Shown piece by piece: positions 1 to 8,438 of a stretch of 64,000 nt of DNA. The stretch comes from Streptomyces sp. NBC_01255. GTDB lineage: Bacteria; Actinomycetota; Actinomycetes; Streptomycetales; Streptomycetaceae. Within the stretch, counting starts at the first letter, position 1. Every line of letters starts with the position of its first letter. The notes under the pieces are model-generated. The model was not told the origin of the DNA, searched no databases, and was given only the letters and a program-made list of their open reading frames with translations. Position numbers and translations under genes: made by a program. The stretch spans positions 3,844,001 to 3,908,000 of the forward strand of contig NZ_CP108474.1 in NCBI RefSeq assembly GCF_036226445.1, written 5' to 3'.

Positions 1-1
1 C

Positions 2-1516
2 ACCGTCCTGCGCGGCGGCCAGGAGGTCACCGTACCGACCGCCGAACTCCAGGTCGGGGACCGCTTCCTGGTCCGCCCGGGCGAGAAGATCGCCACCGAC
101 GGCACCGTCGTCGAGGGTTCGTCCGCCGTGGACGCCTCCATGCTCACCGGCGAGTCCGTCCCGGTCGAGGTCTCCGTCGGCGACTCCGTCACCGGCGCCA
201 CCCTGAACGCCGGCGGCCGGCTCGTCGTCGAGGCCACCCGCGTCGGCTCCGACACCCAGCTCGCCCGCATGGCCAAGCTCGTCGAGGACGCGCAGAACGG
301 CAAGGCCGCCGCCCAGCGCCTCGCCGACCGCATCTCGGCCGTCTTCGTCCCGATCGTCATCGCGCTCGCGCTCGGCACGCTCGGCTTCTGGCTGGGTACG
401 GGGCAGGGCCTGACCGCGGCCTTCACCGCCGCCGTCGCCGTCCTGATCATCGCCTGCCCATGCGCCCTCGGCCTGGCCACCCCGACCGCCCTCATGGTCG
501 GCACCGGTCGCGGCGCCCAGCTCGGCATCCTGATCAAGGGCCCCGAGGTCCTGGAGACCACCCGCAAGGTCGACACGATCGTCCTCGACAAGACCGGCAC
601 CGTCACCACCGGCCGCATGACCCTCATCAAGGTCCACACCGCCGAGGGCGTCGACGAGAAGGACGTCCTGCGGCTCGCGGGCGCCCTGGAGCACTCCTCC
701 GAGCACCCCATCGCCCAGGCCGTCGCCACCGGCGCCGCCGCCAAGGTCGGCACCCTGCCCACCCCCGAGGACTTCGCCAACATCCCCGGTCTCGGCGTCC
801 AGGGCGTCGTCGACGGCCACGCCGTCCTCGTCGGCCGCGAGAAGCTCCTCGAAGAGTGGGCCATGGCCCTCCCGGCGCAGCTCAAGGCCGCCAAGGACAC
901 CGCCGAGAAGGCCGGCAAGACCGCGATCGCCGTGGCCTGGGACGGCGAGGCCCGCGCGGTCCTGGAGGTCGCCGACGCCGTCAAGGAGACCAGCCCCGAG
1001 GCCATCCGGCGGCTGCGCGCCCTCGGCCTCACCCCGATCCTGCTCACCGGCGACAACAAGGCGGTGGCCGAGGCCGTCGCCGCCGAGGTCGGCATCGACG
1101 AGGTCATCGCGGAGGTCATGCCGCAGGACAAGGTCGACGTGGTCAAGAAGCTCCAGGCGGAGGGCCGTTCGGTCGCCATGGTCGGCGACGGCGTGAACGA
1201 CGCCGCCGCGCTCGCCCAGGCCGACCTGGGCCTGGCGATGGGCACCGGCACGGACGCCGCCATCGAGGCCGGCGACCTGACGCTCGTCCGGGGCGACCTG
1301 CGGGCCGCGGCCGACGCGATCCGGCTCTCCCGCAAGACGCTCGGCACGATCCGCTCGAACCTCTTCTGGGCCTTCGCCTACAACGTGGCCGCTCTGCCGC
1401 TCGCCGCGGCCGGACTGCTCAATCCGATGATCGCGGGGGCCGCGATGGCCTTCTCCTCGGTCTTCGTCGTCGGCAACAGCCTGCGCCTGCGCGGCTTCCA
1501 GGCCGCGGACAAGTGA
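2..1516 (+). CDS. copA: Copper-translocating P-type ATPase, 5' end cut off by window
   Basis: The reading frame is open from base 2, so the N-terminal metal-binding domain and first membrane helices lie outside the window. What is left begins in the actuator domain (TGES), followed by a membrane segment with the CPC metal-site motif (CPCALGL), the phosphorylation motif DKTGT, the HP motif typical of heavy-metal pumps (SSEHPIAQA) and the hinge [10 protein letters not shown], then two C-terminal helices. These are the hallmarks of P1B-type ATPases, which export Cu(I) across the cytoplasmic membrane using ATP. CPC plus the adjacent CsoR gene makes copper far more likely than zinc or cadmium. The csoR-like gene begins 41 bases downstream on the same strand, so they are probably co-transcribed. 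The final residues (FQAADK) are normal for the family. Confidence 0.95.
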   Translation, partial: TVLRGGQEVTVPTAELQVGDRFLVRPGEKIATDGTVVEGSSAVDASMLTGESVPVEVSVGDSVTGATLNAGGRLVVEATRVGSDTQLARMAKLVEDAQNGKAAAQRLADRISAVFVPIVIALALGTLGFWLGTGQGLTAAFTAAVAVLIIACPCALGLATPTALMVGTGRGAQLGILIKGPEVLETTRKVDTIVLDKTGTVTTGRMTLIKVHTAEGVDEKDVLRLAGALEHSSEHPIAQAVATGAAAKVGTLPTPEDFANIPGLGVQGVVDGHAVLVGREKLLEEWAMALPAQLKAAKDTAEKAGKTAIAVAWDGEARAVLEVADAVKETSPEAIRRLRALGLTPILLTGDNKAVAEAVAAEVGIDEVIAEVMPQDKVDVVKKLQAEGRSVAMVGDGVNDAAALAQADLGLAMGTGTDAAIEAGDLTLVRGDLRAAADAIRLSRKTLGTIRSNLFWAFAYNVAALPLAAAGLLNPMIAGAAMAFSSVFVVGNSLRLRGFQAADK

Positions 1517-1557
1517 CCTGATCACCCAGTAGCGAGCGATGTGACGGGGAGACCGCC

Positions 1558-1839
1558 GTGGCCGGTTACGGACAGCACAAGGAAGACATCATCAGACGCC
1601 TGCGGCGCATCGAGGGCCAGGTGAGGGGGGTGCAGCGGATGGTCGACGAGGACGTGTACTGCATCGACGTCCTCACCCAGGTCTCCGCCATCAACGCGGC
1701 GCTCCAGTCCTGCGCGGTGGCCCTCCTGGACGAGCACCTCAGCTGCTGCGTCACGGAGGCCATCGCCCAGGGCGGGGACCAGGCGAAGGTGAAGGTGGGC
1801 GAGGCGTCGAAGGCCATCGCCCGGCTCATCCGGACCTGA
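1558..1839 (+). CDS. csoR: CsoR-family copper-sensing transcriptional repressor
   Basis: This 93-residue all-helical protein belongs to the CsoR/RcnR (DUF156) family of tetrameric repressors that release DNA when they bind Cu(I). The three expected copper ligands are visible as Cys35, His60 and Cys64, matching the Cys-His-Cys pattern of CsoR. The N-terminal basic helix (RRLRRIEGQVRGVQRMV) is the DNA-binding face. The start is GTG, preceded by a GGGGAGA ribosome site. It sits 41 bases behind the copper ATPase. No CsoR-type palindrome is visible directly before it, but such palindromes occur upstream of the BlaI-like gene and of the MFS exporter elsewhere in the window, so it may regulate at a distance. 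Confidence 0.93.
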   Translation: MAGYGQHKEDIIRRLRRIEGQVRGVQRMVDEDVYCIDVLTQVSAINAALQSCAVALLDEHLSCCVTEAIAQGGDQAKVKVGEASKAIARLIRT

Positions 1840-2028
1840 CGAAGTAGCGCGGACGGCGTTCGGAATACCGAAGCGGTATCAACCGCCCTTGCGTGAAGGG
1901 CACTCAGCGGACAGCGTGATGCTCAGGCGAAGACAGAGCCCGAGCACCTGCCGGAGGAGCACCAACTCCGCCGGACCGGGAAGACCGGGGCCGCAGAGCT
2001 TCACGCAGGGGCGGTTCCTCATGAGGGC

Positions 2029-2063
2029 GCTCAGGGAGGTGCTCAGGGAGGTGCTCAGGGTGG
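2029..2063 (+). repeat. 12-bp tandem repeat, three copies
   Basis: The unit GCTCAGGGAGGT is repeated exactly at 2029-2040 and 2041-2052, and a third degenerate copy (GCTCAGGGTGG) runs to 2063. It lies just upstream of the palindrome before the BlaI-like gene. Its role is unknown; it may only be a slippage product. Confidence 0.7.
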
Positions 2064-2080
2064 ACGACATCCCGCCATCG

Positions 2081-2095
2081 TACCCCTGGGGGGTA
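2081..2095. promoter_or_regulatory. CsoR-like G/C-tract palindrome upstream of blaI-like gene
   Basis: TACCCC-TGG-GGGGTA is a perfect 6-3-6 inverted repeat 57 bases before the BlaI-like start codon. A G/C tract flanked by TA is the operator style described for the CsoR/RcnR family. It does not look like the TACA-TGTA type sites of BlaI. The same motif recurs at 53694-53708 and, with one mismatch, at 53730-53744. Confidence 0.55.
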
Positions 2096-2152
2096 TACCT
2101 GAGCGAAGGATGCGGCCCGTACGATGAGCCGCCCAGGGGGAAGGGGATCCAC

Positions 2153-2554
2153 GTGCGCCGGCTGGGAGAGCTGGAGGCCGAGATCATGGACCGGTTGTGG
2201 GCCTGGCAGCGGCCCGCCACGGTCCGCGAGATCGTCGACGACATCAATCGGGGACGCCGGGTCGCCTACACGACCGTCATGACGGTGGCGGACATCCTGC
2301 ACCGCAAGGGCTGGCTCCGCCGCGAGAAGGCGGGCCGGGCCTGGCTGTACGAGCCCGTCCGCAGCCGCGAGGAGTACACCGCCGGCCTGATGCGGGACGC
2401 CCTCGGCGACAGCCAGGACCGGCCGGCCGCCCTCCTGCGGTTCGTCGAGGTCATCTCGGACGAGGACATGGCCGCCCTGGACGCGGCACTCCGCGCGGCC
2501 AGGGGCGGCCCGCCGAGGGGCGCCGGCGGCATCCCCGCGGGCGGTGGCGCGTGA
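2153..2554 (+). CDS. BlaI/MecI/CopY-family transcriptional regulator
   Basis: This 133-residue protein has the N-terminal winged helix of the BlaI family: LGELEAEIM, a segment spelled RPATVREIVDDIN, then VAYTTVMTVADILHRKGWL and a WLYEPV wing. A C-terminal dimerisation helix follows. BlaI proteins repress their target until cleaved by, or signalled from, a membrane metallopeptidase. The GTG start at 2153 was chosen because family members begin near the LGELE block and an AAGGGGAT ribosome site precedes it; the frame is open further upstream but without support. The stop overlaps the GTG of the next gene by four bases, so the two are translationally coupled. The upstream palindrome suggests metal-linked control. 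Confidence 0.88.
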   Translation: MRRLGELEAEIMDRLWAWQRPATVREIVDDINRGRRVAYTTVMTVADILHRKGWLRREKAGRAWLYEPVRSREEYTAGLMRDALGDSQDRPAALLRFVEVISDEDMAALDAALRAARGGPPRGAGGIPAGGGA

Positions 2555-3462
2555 ACCACCACGCCCTCGTCCCACTCGGGCTCGTCCTGCTCACCGGCTC
2601 CCTCGTGCCCTGGCTCGTCGTCCGGGCCCGCTGGGCCCAGCAGGTGCCCCGCCTCGCGCTCGCCGTGTGGGCCGCGTGCGGCGCGGTCTTCACCACGGCG
2701 AGCGCCCTGCTGCCCGCCCAGCTGGTCCTGTCCGGCGAGAGCAGCCACCGCCTCACGGACATGCTGCTCACGCTCCGACTCCCCACCCCTGCCCAGCTGC
2801 TCGCCCTCGACGGCCGCGAGCAGCTCGCCCTCGCGATCGCCCTCGGCGTCCTCTCGCTCCCCTGCGCCGCCTTCGTCCGGAGACTGGCGCGGGCCCGCCG
2901 GGTGCGGGTGCGGCACGCGGGGGTGCTGCGGCTCGTCGGGCGGTACGACCCCGACCTGCGGGCCACCGTCCTCGACGACGACCGGCCCGCCGTCTACTGC
3001 CTTCCGGGCCGCTCGCGCCGCGTCGTCGTCTCCTCCGGAGCGGTGCACACACTGACGTCCGCGCAGCTCGCGGCGGCCCTCGCGCACGAGCGGGCGCACA
3101 TCGCGGGGCGGCACCACCTCCTCGTCGCGGCGACGGAGGCCTTCGCGGCCGTCTTCCCGCGCCTTCCGCTCGCGCGGTACGGCGGGTCGTCCGTACCGCT
3201 GCTGCTCGAAATGGCCGCGGACGACCGGGCGTTGCGGCGGTGTACGCGCGACGCGCTCGCGACGGCGCTGTACGCGCTGGCCTCGGGCCGGGCACCGCGG
3301 TCCGCGTTCGCGGCGGGCGGCCCCTCGGCGGCGCTGCGGATGCGGCGCATCCTCACCCCGTACAGCGCGGGACACCCCGTCCTGCGCGGGCTGTTCACCA
3401 TCGGGTCGGCGGCGCTCGCGATGGCCCCGCTGATCGTCGCCTGCTGTTCCTTCCCCGGCTAA
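2551..3462 (+). CDS. M56-family membrane metallopeptidase (BlaR1-like)
   Basis: This 303-residue membrane protein has N-terminal hydrophobic segments (LVPLGLVLLTGSLVPWLVV and another near residue 40-60), a helix near residue 90-105, and a cytoplasmic-side zinc protease motif HERAH (HExxH) near residue 180. A final hydrophobic segment stands close to the C-terminus. This is the layout of M56 peptidases that partner BlaI regulators. There is no penicillin-binding sensor domain, so the signal is unknown. It starts at GTG overlapping the BlaI-like stop, the usual blaI-M56 arrangement. The C-terminus ends CCSFPG, and AT-richer DNA follows. Confidence 0.85.
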   Translation: MNHHALVPLGLVLLTGSLVPWLVVRARWAQQVPRLALAVWAACGAVFTTASALLPAQLVLSGESSHRLTDMLLTLRLPTPAQLLALDGREQLALAIALGVLSLPCAAFVRRLARARRVRVRHAGVLRLVGRYDPDLRATVLDDDRPAVYCLPGRSRRVVVSSGAVHTLTSAQLAAALAHERAHIAGRHHLLVAATEAFAAVFPRLPLARYGGSSVPLLLEMAADDRALRRCTRDALATALYALASGRAPRSAFAAGGPSAALRMRRILTPYSAGHPVLRGLFTIGSAALAMAPLIVACCSFPG

Positions 3463-3607
3463 TTTACTCGCTTCACCGTCCGACCCCCCGAACACCGCTA
3501 TTTACTAAGCGAATTCGTAGATTTCGCATCGGTCACGGGCACCTTAATTCACCGCTATTGTGGGTACGTTGGGGCTCTGGCTCGGCACGTCGAAGGGTAC
3601 GAAACCT

Positions 3608-4087
3608 ATGCAGCTGGCTGGCGTTCGGACGGCCGCGGCCGGCGATGCGACGACGATATCCAGGCTGCTCGCGGACGCCATTCGGAGCAGCTACGCCGGA
3701 ATACTGGCCGAAATCCCGATGCGGCGGCTGATCTCGGAGCAATGCGCACTCCCCCGCATACGCGCGGAAATTGAAATTCCGGGGGGCGCGCCCGGCTGGC
3801 TCGGCTGGCTCGTCGCGACCGACCCCGAGGGCGCGGTCGTCGGCGTCGCCGCGGGCGGGGTCCCGGTGCCGGGCGAGGGCGAGGTGTACGCGCTGGCCGT
3901 CGCGGACGGCTCCCGCCGCCGAGGAGTGGGTACGGCCCTGCTGGCGGCGGCCACGGACCGGATGCGGAGCTACGGCGCCCACGACCAGCGGGTCGAACTC
4001 CCGGCGGAGACGGACCCGGCACTCCCCTTCTACACCCACCAGGGCTTCGCCCCTCTCGGCCCCACACGCTGGAGCCGCAAGGTCTGA
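3608..4087 (+). CDS. GNAT-family N-acetyltransferase
   Basis: This protein of about 159 residues has the GNAT fold. The acetyl-CoA binding segment reads VYALAVADGSRRRGVGTALL (R-x-x-G-x-G/A type) near residue 100-120, and the C-terminal LPFYTHQGFAPLG is the typical strand-helix ending. Substrate is unknown. ATG at 3608 was taken as the start because GAAGGGT precedes it and the homologous core begins right after; an in-frame start at 3560 would add 16 uncharacteristic residues. The 145 bases upstream are unusually AT-rich for this window and probably hold its promoter. Confidence 0.85.
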   Translation: MQLAGVRTAAAGDATTISRLLADAIRSSYAGILAEIPMRRLISEQCALPRIRAEIEIPGGAPGWLGWLVATDPEGAVVGVAAGGVPVPGEGEVYALAVADGSRRRGVGTALLAAATDRMRSYGAHDQRVELPAETDPALPFYTHQGFAPLGPTRWSRKV

Positions 4088-4279
4088 CGCGCCCCCGGCG
4101 CAGGCCCGTACGACTGCCGAACCGGCGGTCGTGGCAGATCCACGCCATCGCGTGTTCACGCAGCCCGATCCGGTGGATCGGCGCTCCCCCGCCAGGTCAG
4201 GATGGGTCCAGCGGCGCGGTCCCGGCGGCACGGGTACCTCGTCCGGACGGCATGGACCGAGCGAGCCCCTGGAGGAGCG

Positions 4280-5173
4280 ATGCACACACCGAGCGGCATT
4301 TCCCTGCCCGTCGTGCCCGCAGCGCTCGCTACGGTCCTGCCGTCCCGATACGACCGGGAGCGGGAGCCCGCCCCTGGGGCCGGCATCCGGATCAAGTCCG
4401 ACACCCTTCCCGGACTCGAGTCGGTCTCCCCCGCCGACGAGGGCTCGGTCTGGCTGCACGACGCCCTGCTCGGCCCGCACAGCGCGGACATCGTCCGGTA
4501 CCTCAGCCTCGCCCGCTCCACCGGCGGACCCGTTCTGGACCTCGGCTCCGGCGCCGGGCGGCTCGCCGTCCCGTTCGCCCGGCACGGCTTCGCCGTGGAA
4601 GCCGTGGACCGGGACGCCTCGGCCTTGGAGCGCCTCGAGGGCTGGGCCCGCCGGATCGGCCCGCAGGTCGCCGGACTCGTCGTCACCCACCGGGCCGACC
4701 TCACCGAGCTGCGGCTCGAAGGGAGTTACCGGCTGGCGATCCTCGCGGGCGCGATGGTCACGGCCGTCCCGCCCGCGCACCGGCCGGAGCTGCTGCGCGA
4801 GGTCGCCTCCCATCTGGAGACGGGCGGGGCGCTCGCCCTCGACTACACCGCGCACCAGCTGCCCGGCCTCATCGCGGAACCCCGCCGGACCTGGGCGTTC
4901 CAGGTCCCGCGCTTCGACGGCATCGACGAGTGGGTGGTGGCGCGGCAGGTCTTCGACCTGCCGTCGATGAGCGAGCGGATCACGTACTACACGGCCCGCA
5001 CCGGCAAGATCTCCACCGAGCGGGTCGTGCTGACCACCGACAAGTGGATCGTGGATCCCGAGCGGCTCGCGGCCGAACTGCACTCGGCCGGACTGCACAT
5101 CGAGGGCCGGCGCCGCCACCGGATCGACGACCGGACCGAGAGCGTCCTGCTGGTGTGCAGGACGGACGACTGA
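4280..5173 (+). CDS. Class I SAM-dependent methyltransferase
   Basis: This 297-residue protein carries the Rossmann motif I (VLDLGSGAGRLAVPFA) near residue 93, an acidic motif II residue in VEAVDRD, and post-motifs typical of class I methyltransferases. The C-terminal half is beta-rich (SERITYYTART through LLVCRT). I have a weak impression of resemblance to methyltransferases annotated with daptide-type RiPP clusters, but no precursor peptide or partner enzyme is adjacent, so the substrate is left open. The ATG at 4280 follows a strong GGAGGAG ribosome site; an upstream in-frame start at 4202 lacks one. It is followed by a Fur-family gene with its own promoter region. Confidence 0.8.
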   Translation: MHTPSGISLPVVPAALATVLPSRYDREREPAPGAGIRIKSDTLPGLESVSPADEGSVWLHDALLGPHSADIVRYLSLARSTGGPVLDLGSGAGRLAVPFARHGFAVEAVDRDASALERLEGWARRIGPQVAGLVVTHRADLTELRLEGSYRLAILAGAMVTAVPPAHRPELLREVASHLETGGALALDYTAHQLPGLIAEPRRTWAFQVPRFDGIDEWVVARQVFDLPSMSERITYYTARTGKISTERVVLTTDKWIVDPERLAAELHSAGLHIEGRRRHRIDDRTESVLLVCRTDD

Positions 5174-5230
5174 GACGAACGCGTGAGGCGGACGCCTGAC
5201 GAGGTTGACGAGCAAGAGGTACGATGCCCA

Positions 5231-5240
5231 CAAACGTTTG
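5231..5240. promoter_or_regulatory. CAAACGTTTG palindrome before fur-like gene
   Basis: A perfect 10-bp palindrome lies 26 bases upstream of the Fur-family start codon, close to a TACGAT hexamer at 5220. It could be an autoregulatory operator. A palindrome this short can occur by chance, so confidence is low. Confidence 0.35.
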
Positions 5241-5266
5241 AGCCGACCAGGTAGCGGGCGGAGAAG

Positions 5267-5707
5267 ATGGCAGTCGTGGAAGAGCTGACGGGCCGCGAGG
5301 CGGTGATCCAGCGCCTGCGCGACGTCGGGCTGCGGGTCACGGGCCCGCGCCTGGAGGTGCTCACGGTGCTCGCCGCCGGCGGCCATCTCGACGTCGAGGC
5401 GATCACCACGACCGCGCGCGAGCGGCTCGGCACGCTGACCAGCCAGGCCGTGTACGAGATGCTGCGGCACTTCCAGGAGACCGGCCTGGTCAGCAAGTTC
5501 GACCGCCCCGGCCTGCCCGCCGTGTTCGAGATCTCCGGCCCGGCACACCAGCACGCGCTGTGCGTCGTCTGCGGCCGCGTGGAGAACGTCGACACGGCCG
5601 CGCCGAAGCCGCCCCGGGGCGCGCTGCCGGAGTGGCGGGTGGAAGACGCCGAGATCGTGTTCAAGGGCCTGTGCCCCGACTGCCGGGCGAACACCCCCGC
5701 CGCCTGA
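5267..5707 (+). CDS. Fur-family metalloregulator
   Basis: This 146-residue protein has the Fur winged helix (GLRVTGPRLEVLTVLAAGGHLDVE, then SQAVYEMLRHFQETGLV) and a C-terminal metal-binding dimerisation domain. The latter contains HQHALCVVCG and a second Cys pair in GLCPDC, the structural zinc site. Within actinobacteria it resembles the peroxide-sensing FurA/CatR subgroup more than the zinc or nickel sensors, but no catalase gene is adjacent to confirm that. ATG at 5267 follows a GGCGGAGAAG ribosome site. A CAAACGTTTG palindrome lies just upstream. Confidence 0.88.
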   Translation: MAVVEELTGREAVIQRLRDVGLRVTGPRLEVLTVLAAGGHLDVEAITTTARERLGTLTSQAVYEMLRHFQETGLVSKFDRPGLPAVFEISGPAHQHALCVVCGRVENVDTAAPKPPRGALPEWRVEDAEIVFKGLCPDCRANTPAA

Positions 5708-5836
5708 GCGGTCCCGAGCCCCCCGCGAACCGTCCTGAGCTGCGGTGAACTCCGTGCGCGGCGTTCGAATGTATGGCAGGGTCTAGCGGGGCGATTCATC
5801 AGGATCCATAGGGGTCCGAGGGGAGTCTGCTGCGCC

Positions 5837-6868
5837 GTGTCCAGAAACACCGCCGTGGCCCGTACGGGCAGCGAACAGGCTCTCGCCGTCTACCAGCAAC
5901 TCCGCGCCCGTCCGGGGACGGCCTTCGACGAGGTCGCGGACCGGCTGGAGCTCTCCGCCGAAGAGCGGGAGCGATGTCGTGACGAACTCGTCTCCTTAGG
6001 ACTGACCGCACCCTCTCCCGACCCGAGCGCCGCCGTCGACGCCGTCGTCGACCCCGACGTCGCCCTGCTGCGCCTGCTGCGCCGGGAGCGCGACCGGCTC
6101 CGGGAGCGCCTCGCCGCCACCAGCCGCGCGCACACCGCCCTCGAAGCCCTCGCCGGACCGTTTCTGCGGGCCGGGGCCACACCGCGCGGGGAGATCGAGG
6201 TCGAGATCGTCGACGATCCCCACCGCATACGGCGGAGCCTCGCGGACCTGACGGACTCCGTCCGGACGGCCGCGCACTTCATGCACACCGGCTCCGTCCG
6301 CCGCGAGGAGCTGCCGGGCGAGCTGGCCCAGGACCGTCAGTGGGCGGAACGAGGGGTCCGGATCCGGGCCATGTACAGCCGGCGGGCCGCCTCCGTGCCG
6401 GAGATGGCGCAGCACCTGGAGGAGCGGGCCGCGCTGGGCGTGGAGGTCCGGTTCGCCTCCGTCGTCCCGATGAACATGGTCCTCGCCGACGAGAACTTCG
6501 CGCTCCTGCCGACCGATCCGCACGACCTGTCCTCCGCCGCGATCCTCGCCCGCGGCCCCGGCCTCGTCCGCTCCTACCTCGCCCTGTACGAGTACTGCTG
6601 GACGGCCGCCGCCCCGTACGGCGAGGAGGAGACCGCGGAGAAGGGCGGCGACGGGCTCTCCGAGCAGCAGCGGGCGGCGCTGCTCATGCTCGCCTCCGGC
6701 ATCAAGGACGAACAGATCGCCAAGAATCTGGGGGTCTCGCTGCGGACGGTCAGCCGGCTCCTCTCCGAGGTGATGCAGGAACTGGGCGCGGCGAGCCGCT
6801 TCGAGGCGGGCGTGAAGGCGTCCCGGCTCGGCCTGCTCGACGGCGAGGGGGCCGAGCGCGGGGTGTAG
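5837..6868 (+). CDS. LuxR-type HTH regulator with TrmB-like N-terminus (copy 1)
   Basis: This 343-residue regulator has an N-terminal winged-helix-like segment (ALAVYQQLRARPGTAFDEVADRLELS) and a short helical linker around residues 75-110. A central effector-like domain with VRIRAMYSRRAASVPEMAQHLEERAALGVEVRFASVVPMNM and a LuxR/GerE-type helix-turn-helix at the C-terminus (LSEQQRAALLMLASGIKDEQIAKNLGVSLRTVSRLLSEVM) follow. Such proteins are numerous in Streptomyces and mostly uncharacterised. It is a paralogue of the gene at 7133-8326. Start is GTG after GGGAGTCTGCTGCGCC. Its TAG stop codon overlaps the outer edge of the inverted-repeat element at 6867-7028, so the element abuts or inserted at the very end of this gene. 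Confidence 0.85.
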   Translation: MSRNTAVARTGSEQALAVYQQLRARPGTAFDEVADRLELSAEERERCRDELVSLGLTAPSPDPSAAVDAVVDPDVALLRLLRRERDRLRERLAATSRAHTALEALAGPFLRAGATPRGEIEVEIVDDPHRIRRSLADLTDSVRTAAHFMHTGSVRREELPGELAQDRQWAERGVRIRAMYSRRAASVPEMAQHLEERAALGVEVRFASVVPMNMVLADENFALLPTDPHDLSSAAILARGPGLVRSYLALYEYCWTAAAPYGEEETAEKGGDGLSEQQRAALLMLASGIKDEQIAKNLGVSLRTVSRLLSEVMQELGAASRFEAGVKASRLGLLDGEGAERGV

Positions 6869-7028
6869 GGGGTGTCTTGCCGGTCAGGCCGGGTCAGGGA
6901 GCGGGGTCTGGTGCCGTGCATCGCAAGGCGGAGGAGGGAGTCAACGCGGAGCGTTGGCGACCGACGACAACGCGGCGAGGCGCGGTGCCAGACCCCGCGA
7001 GCCCGGCATGATCGGCAAGACACCCCCT
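6867..7028. mobile_element. MITE-like element with 16-bp terminal inverted repeats
   Basis: The 162-bp segment begins AGGGGGTGTCTTGCCG and ends with the exact reverse complement of those 16 bases (7013-7028). A second nested pair (GCGGGGTCTGG at 6901-6911 against CCAGACCCCGC at 6988-6998) and a central CAACGC-GGA-GCGTTG hairpin (6942-6956) make it foldable over most of its length. It has no coding capacity. I believe similar sequences recur between genes in Streptomyces genomes, but could not check. It sits between two paralogous regulators, with the left end overlapping the stop codon of the first. No clear target-site duplication is visible. Confidence 0.65.
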
Positions 7029-7132
7029 GAGGGCGGGATACCACTGGGGAGTTCGGATGACGCACGATGGATGCCTGATCGGTCGGACCGGTCGGATCGG
7101 TATGACGGACGGCCGCCCAGCCGTGTGACAGG

Positions 7133-8326
7133 GTGACGGCGGCGCGACTCGAGGGAACAGGGGGTCACTTCGCCTTGATCACCACCGGCGGCGGCACGGG
7201 AAGCGGAACCGAGCGCTCGGAAGGCTCACCCGATGCCGTGGTGACCCTCTATCAGGAGCTGCGCAGGCGCGGGGTGTCCAGCCTCGGCGAAGTCGGGGCC
7301 CAACTCCGCCTGTCGCCCGAGGAGTACGAGCGATGTCGTGACGAACTGACGGACCTCGGGCTCATCGTGCCGACCAACCCCGCCCAGCACGGCGCCCGCG
7401 CCGAGCTCCGGGCCGGGCTCAGGGCGGGCGAGGGCGGCCATCGGCAGGACGGCACCGGGCACGGCGACGGTGACGGGAACGGGGGCGGTGACGGGAACGG
7501 CGACGGCGACGGCGATACGGTCGCGGTGATCGACCCGGAGATAGCGCTGCTCCGGCTCCTGCACCGGGAGCGCGAGCAGCTGCGCGAGCACCTCGACGAG
7601 GCGGACCGCGCGTACGGCACATTGGAGACCTTGGCGGGGGCGTTCCTGCGGGCCGGTTCCCTCACGCGCTCGGACGCCGATGTGGAGCTGCTCAGCGACT
7701 ACCGCCGGATCCAGCAGGTCCTCGAGGACATCACGGACGTCATCCAGCACAGCCTGGCGTCGATGCACCCGACGTCGCTCGTGCGAGAGGTGGCGGAGCG
7801 CGTACTGAGCCGGGACCGGCGGCAGATCGAGAACGGGGTGCGGGTCCGCGCCATGTACAGCGAGCGGGTCGTCTCCACTCCGGAGGTGGCGGAGCTGCTG
7901 CGGCGCCGGGTCGAGGCGGGTGTGGAGGTGCGGATCACGCCCGCCGTCCCCATGACGATGATCATCGCCGACGCGCAGTTCGCGATGGTCCCGGTGGATC
8001 CGGCGGAGCCGATGGCGGGCGCGGTACTGGCCCGGGGGCCGGCCCTGGTCCGCTCGTACATCGCGCTGTACGAGCACTGCTGGCACACGGCGTCGCCGTA
8101 CGGGGACGGCACGACGCCGGAGCAGGGCGGTGACGGGCTCTCGGAGCAGCAGCGGGCGGCGCTGACGATGCTCGCCTCGGGAATGAAGGACGAGAAGATC
8201 GCGCGGGGGCTCGGGGTGTCGCTGCGGACGGTGAGCCGCATGCTGTCCGAGCTGATGCAGGAAATGGGCGCGACGAGCCGGTTCGAGGCCGGGGTGCGGG
8301 CCCATCGGCTCGGCTGGGTCGACTGA
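7133..8326 (+). CDS. LuxR-type HTH regulator with TrmB-like N-terminus (copy 2)
   Basis: This paralogue of the 5837-6868 gene shares the block YERCRDEL and the same central domain (VRVRAMYSERVVSTPEVAELL). The C-terminal LuxR helix-turn-helix is nearly identical: GGDGLSEQQRAAL, KDEKIARGLGVSLRTVSR. It differs by an inserted low-complexity linker of Gly, Asp and Asn around residues 105-130, from a GACGGCGACGG-type microsatellite. The start is uncertain: GTG at 7133 gives 397 residues, but a TTG at 7178 is preceded by a GGGGGT ribosome-like run. The gene ends before a strong bidirectional terminator. Confidence 0.82.
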   Translation: MTAARLEGTGGHFALITTGGGTGSGTERSEGSPDAVVTLYQELRRRGVSSLGEVGAQLRLSPEEYERCRDELTDLGLIVPTNPAQHGARAELRAGLRAGEGGHRQDGTGHGDGDGNGGGDGNGDGDGDTVAVIDPEIALLRLLHREREQLREHLDEADRAYGTLETLAGAFLRAGSLTRSDADVELLSDYRRIQQVLEDITDVIQHSLASMHPTSLVREVAERVLSRDRRQIENGVRVRAMYSERVVSTPEVAELLRRRVEAGVEVRITPAVPMTMIIADAQFAMVPVDPAEPMAGAVLARGPALVRSYIALYEHCWHTASPYGDGTTPEQGGDGLSEQQRAALTMLASGMKDEKIARGLGVSLRTVSRMLSELMQEMGATSRFEAGVRAHRLGWVD

Positions 8327-8364
8327 CGCGGGATCGGCTGAGGCCGGGTCGGCCGAGGAGTTCC

Positions 8365-8434
8365 CCGGGGAATGCGAAAAGGCTCCGCGGCCGCCCCGGA
8401 AAGGGCGAGCGCGGAGCCTTTTCGCATTCCCCGG
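8365..8434. terminator. Bidirectional intrinsic terminator, perfect 25-bp stem
   Basis: Arms 8365-8389 and 8410-8434 are exact reverse complements, with a 20-base loop. Each arm contains the run GAAAAGG/CCTTTTC, so transcripts from either side end with a U-rich stretch in the stem. It separates the convergent LuxR-type gene and the small secreted-protein gene. Confidence 0.9.
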
Positions 8435-8438
8435 ACGC

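Larger units (their letters stand above)
1840..2152. other. Intergenic region between csoR and blaI-like gene
   Basis: These 313 bases hold no convincing gene; the open frame through them is not preceded by a ribosome site. They contain three structures. An ATACCG-AAG-CGGTAT inverted repeat lies at 1865-1879, a 12-base tandem repeat at 2029-2063, and a TACCCC-TGG-GGGGTA palindrome at 2081-2095 that probably controls the following gene pair. A TACGAT hexamer at 2120-2125 could be a -10 element. Confidence 0.6.

Noticed and set aside
460..1521. Long plus-strand ORF rich in Arg, Pro and Gly inside the copper ATPase gene
   Set aside because: It is an out-of-frame reading of the ATPase coding sequence with no motif; high-GC DNA opens such frames.
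1865..1879. ATACCG-AAG-CGGTAT as a csoR terminator
   Set aside because: The stem is only six bases with no T-run; it could be an operator, but neither role can be supported from sequence.
4280..5173. Daptide-type RiPP cluster
   Set aside because: Only the methyltransferase would fit; no precursor peptide gene or other biosynthetic partner is next to it.
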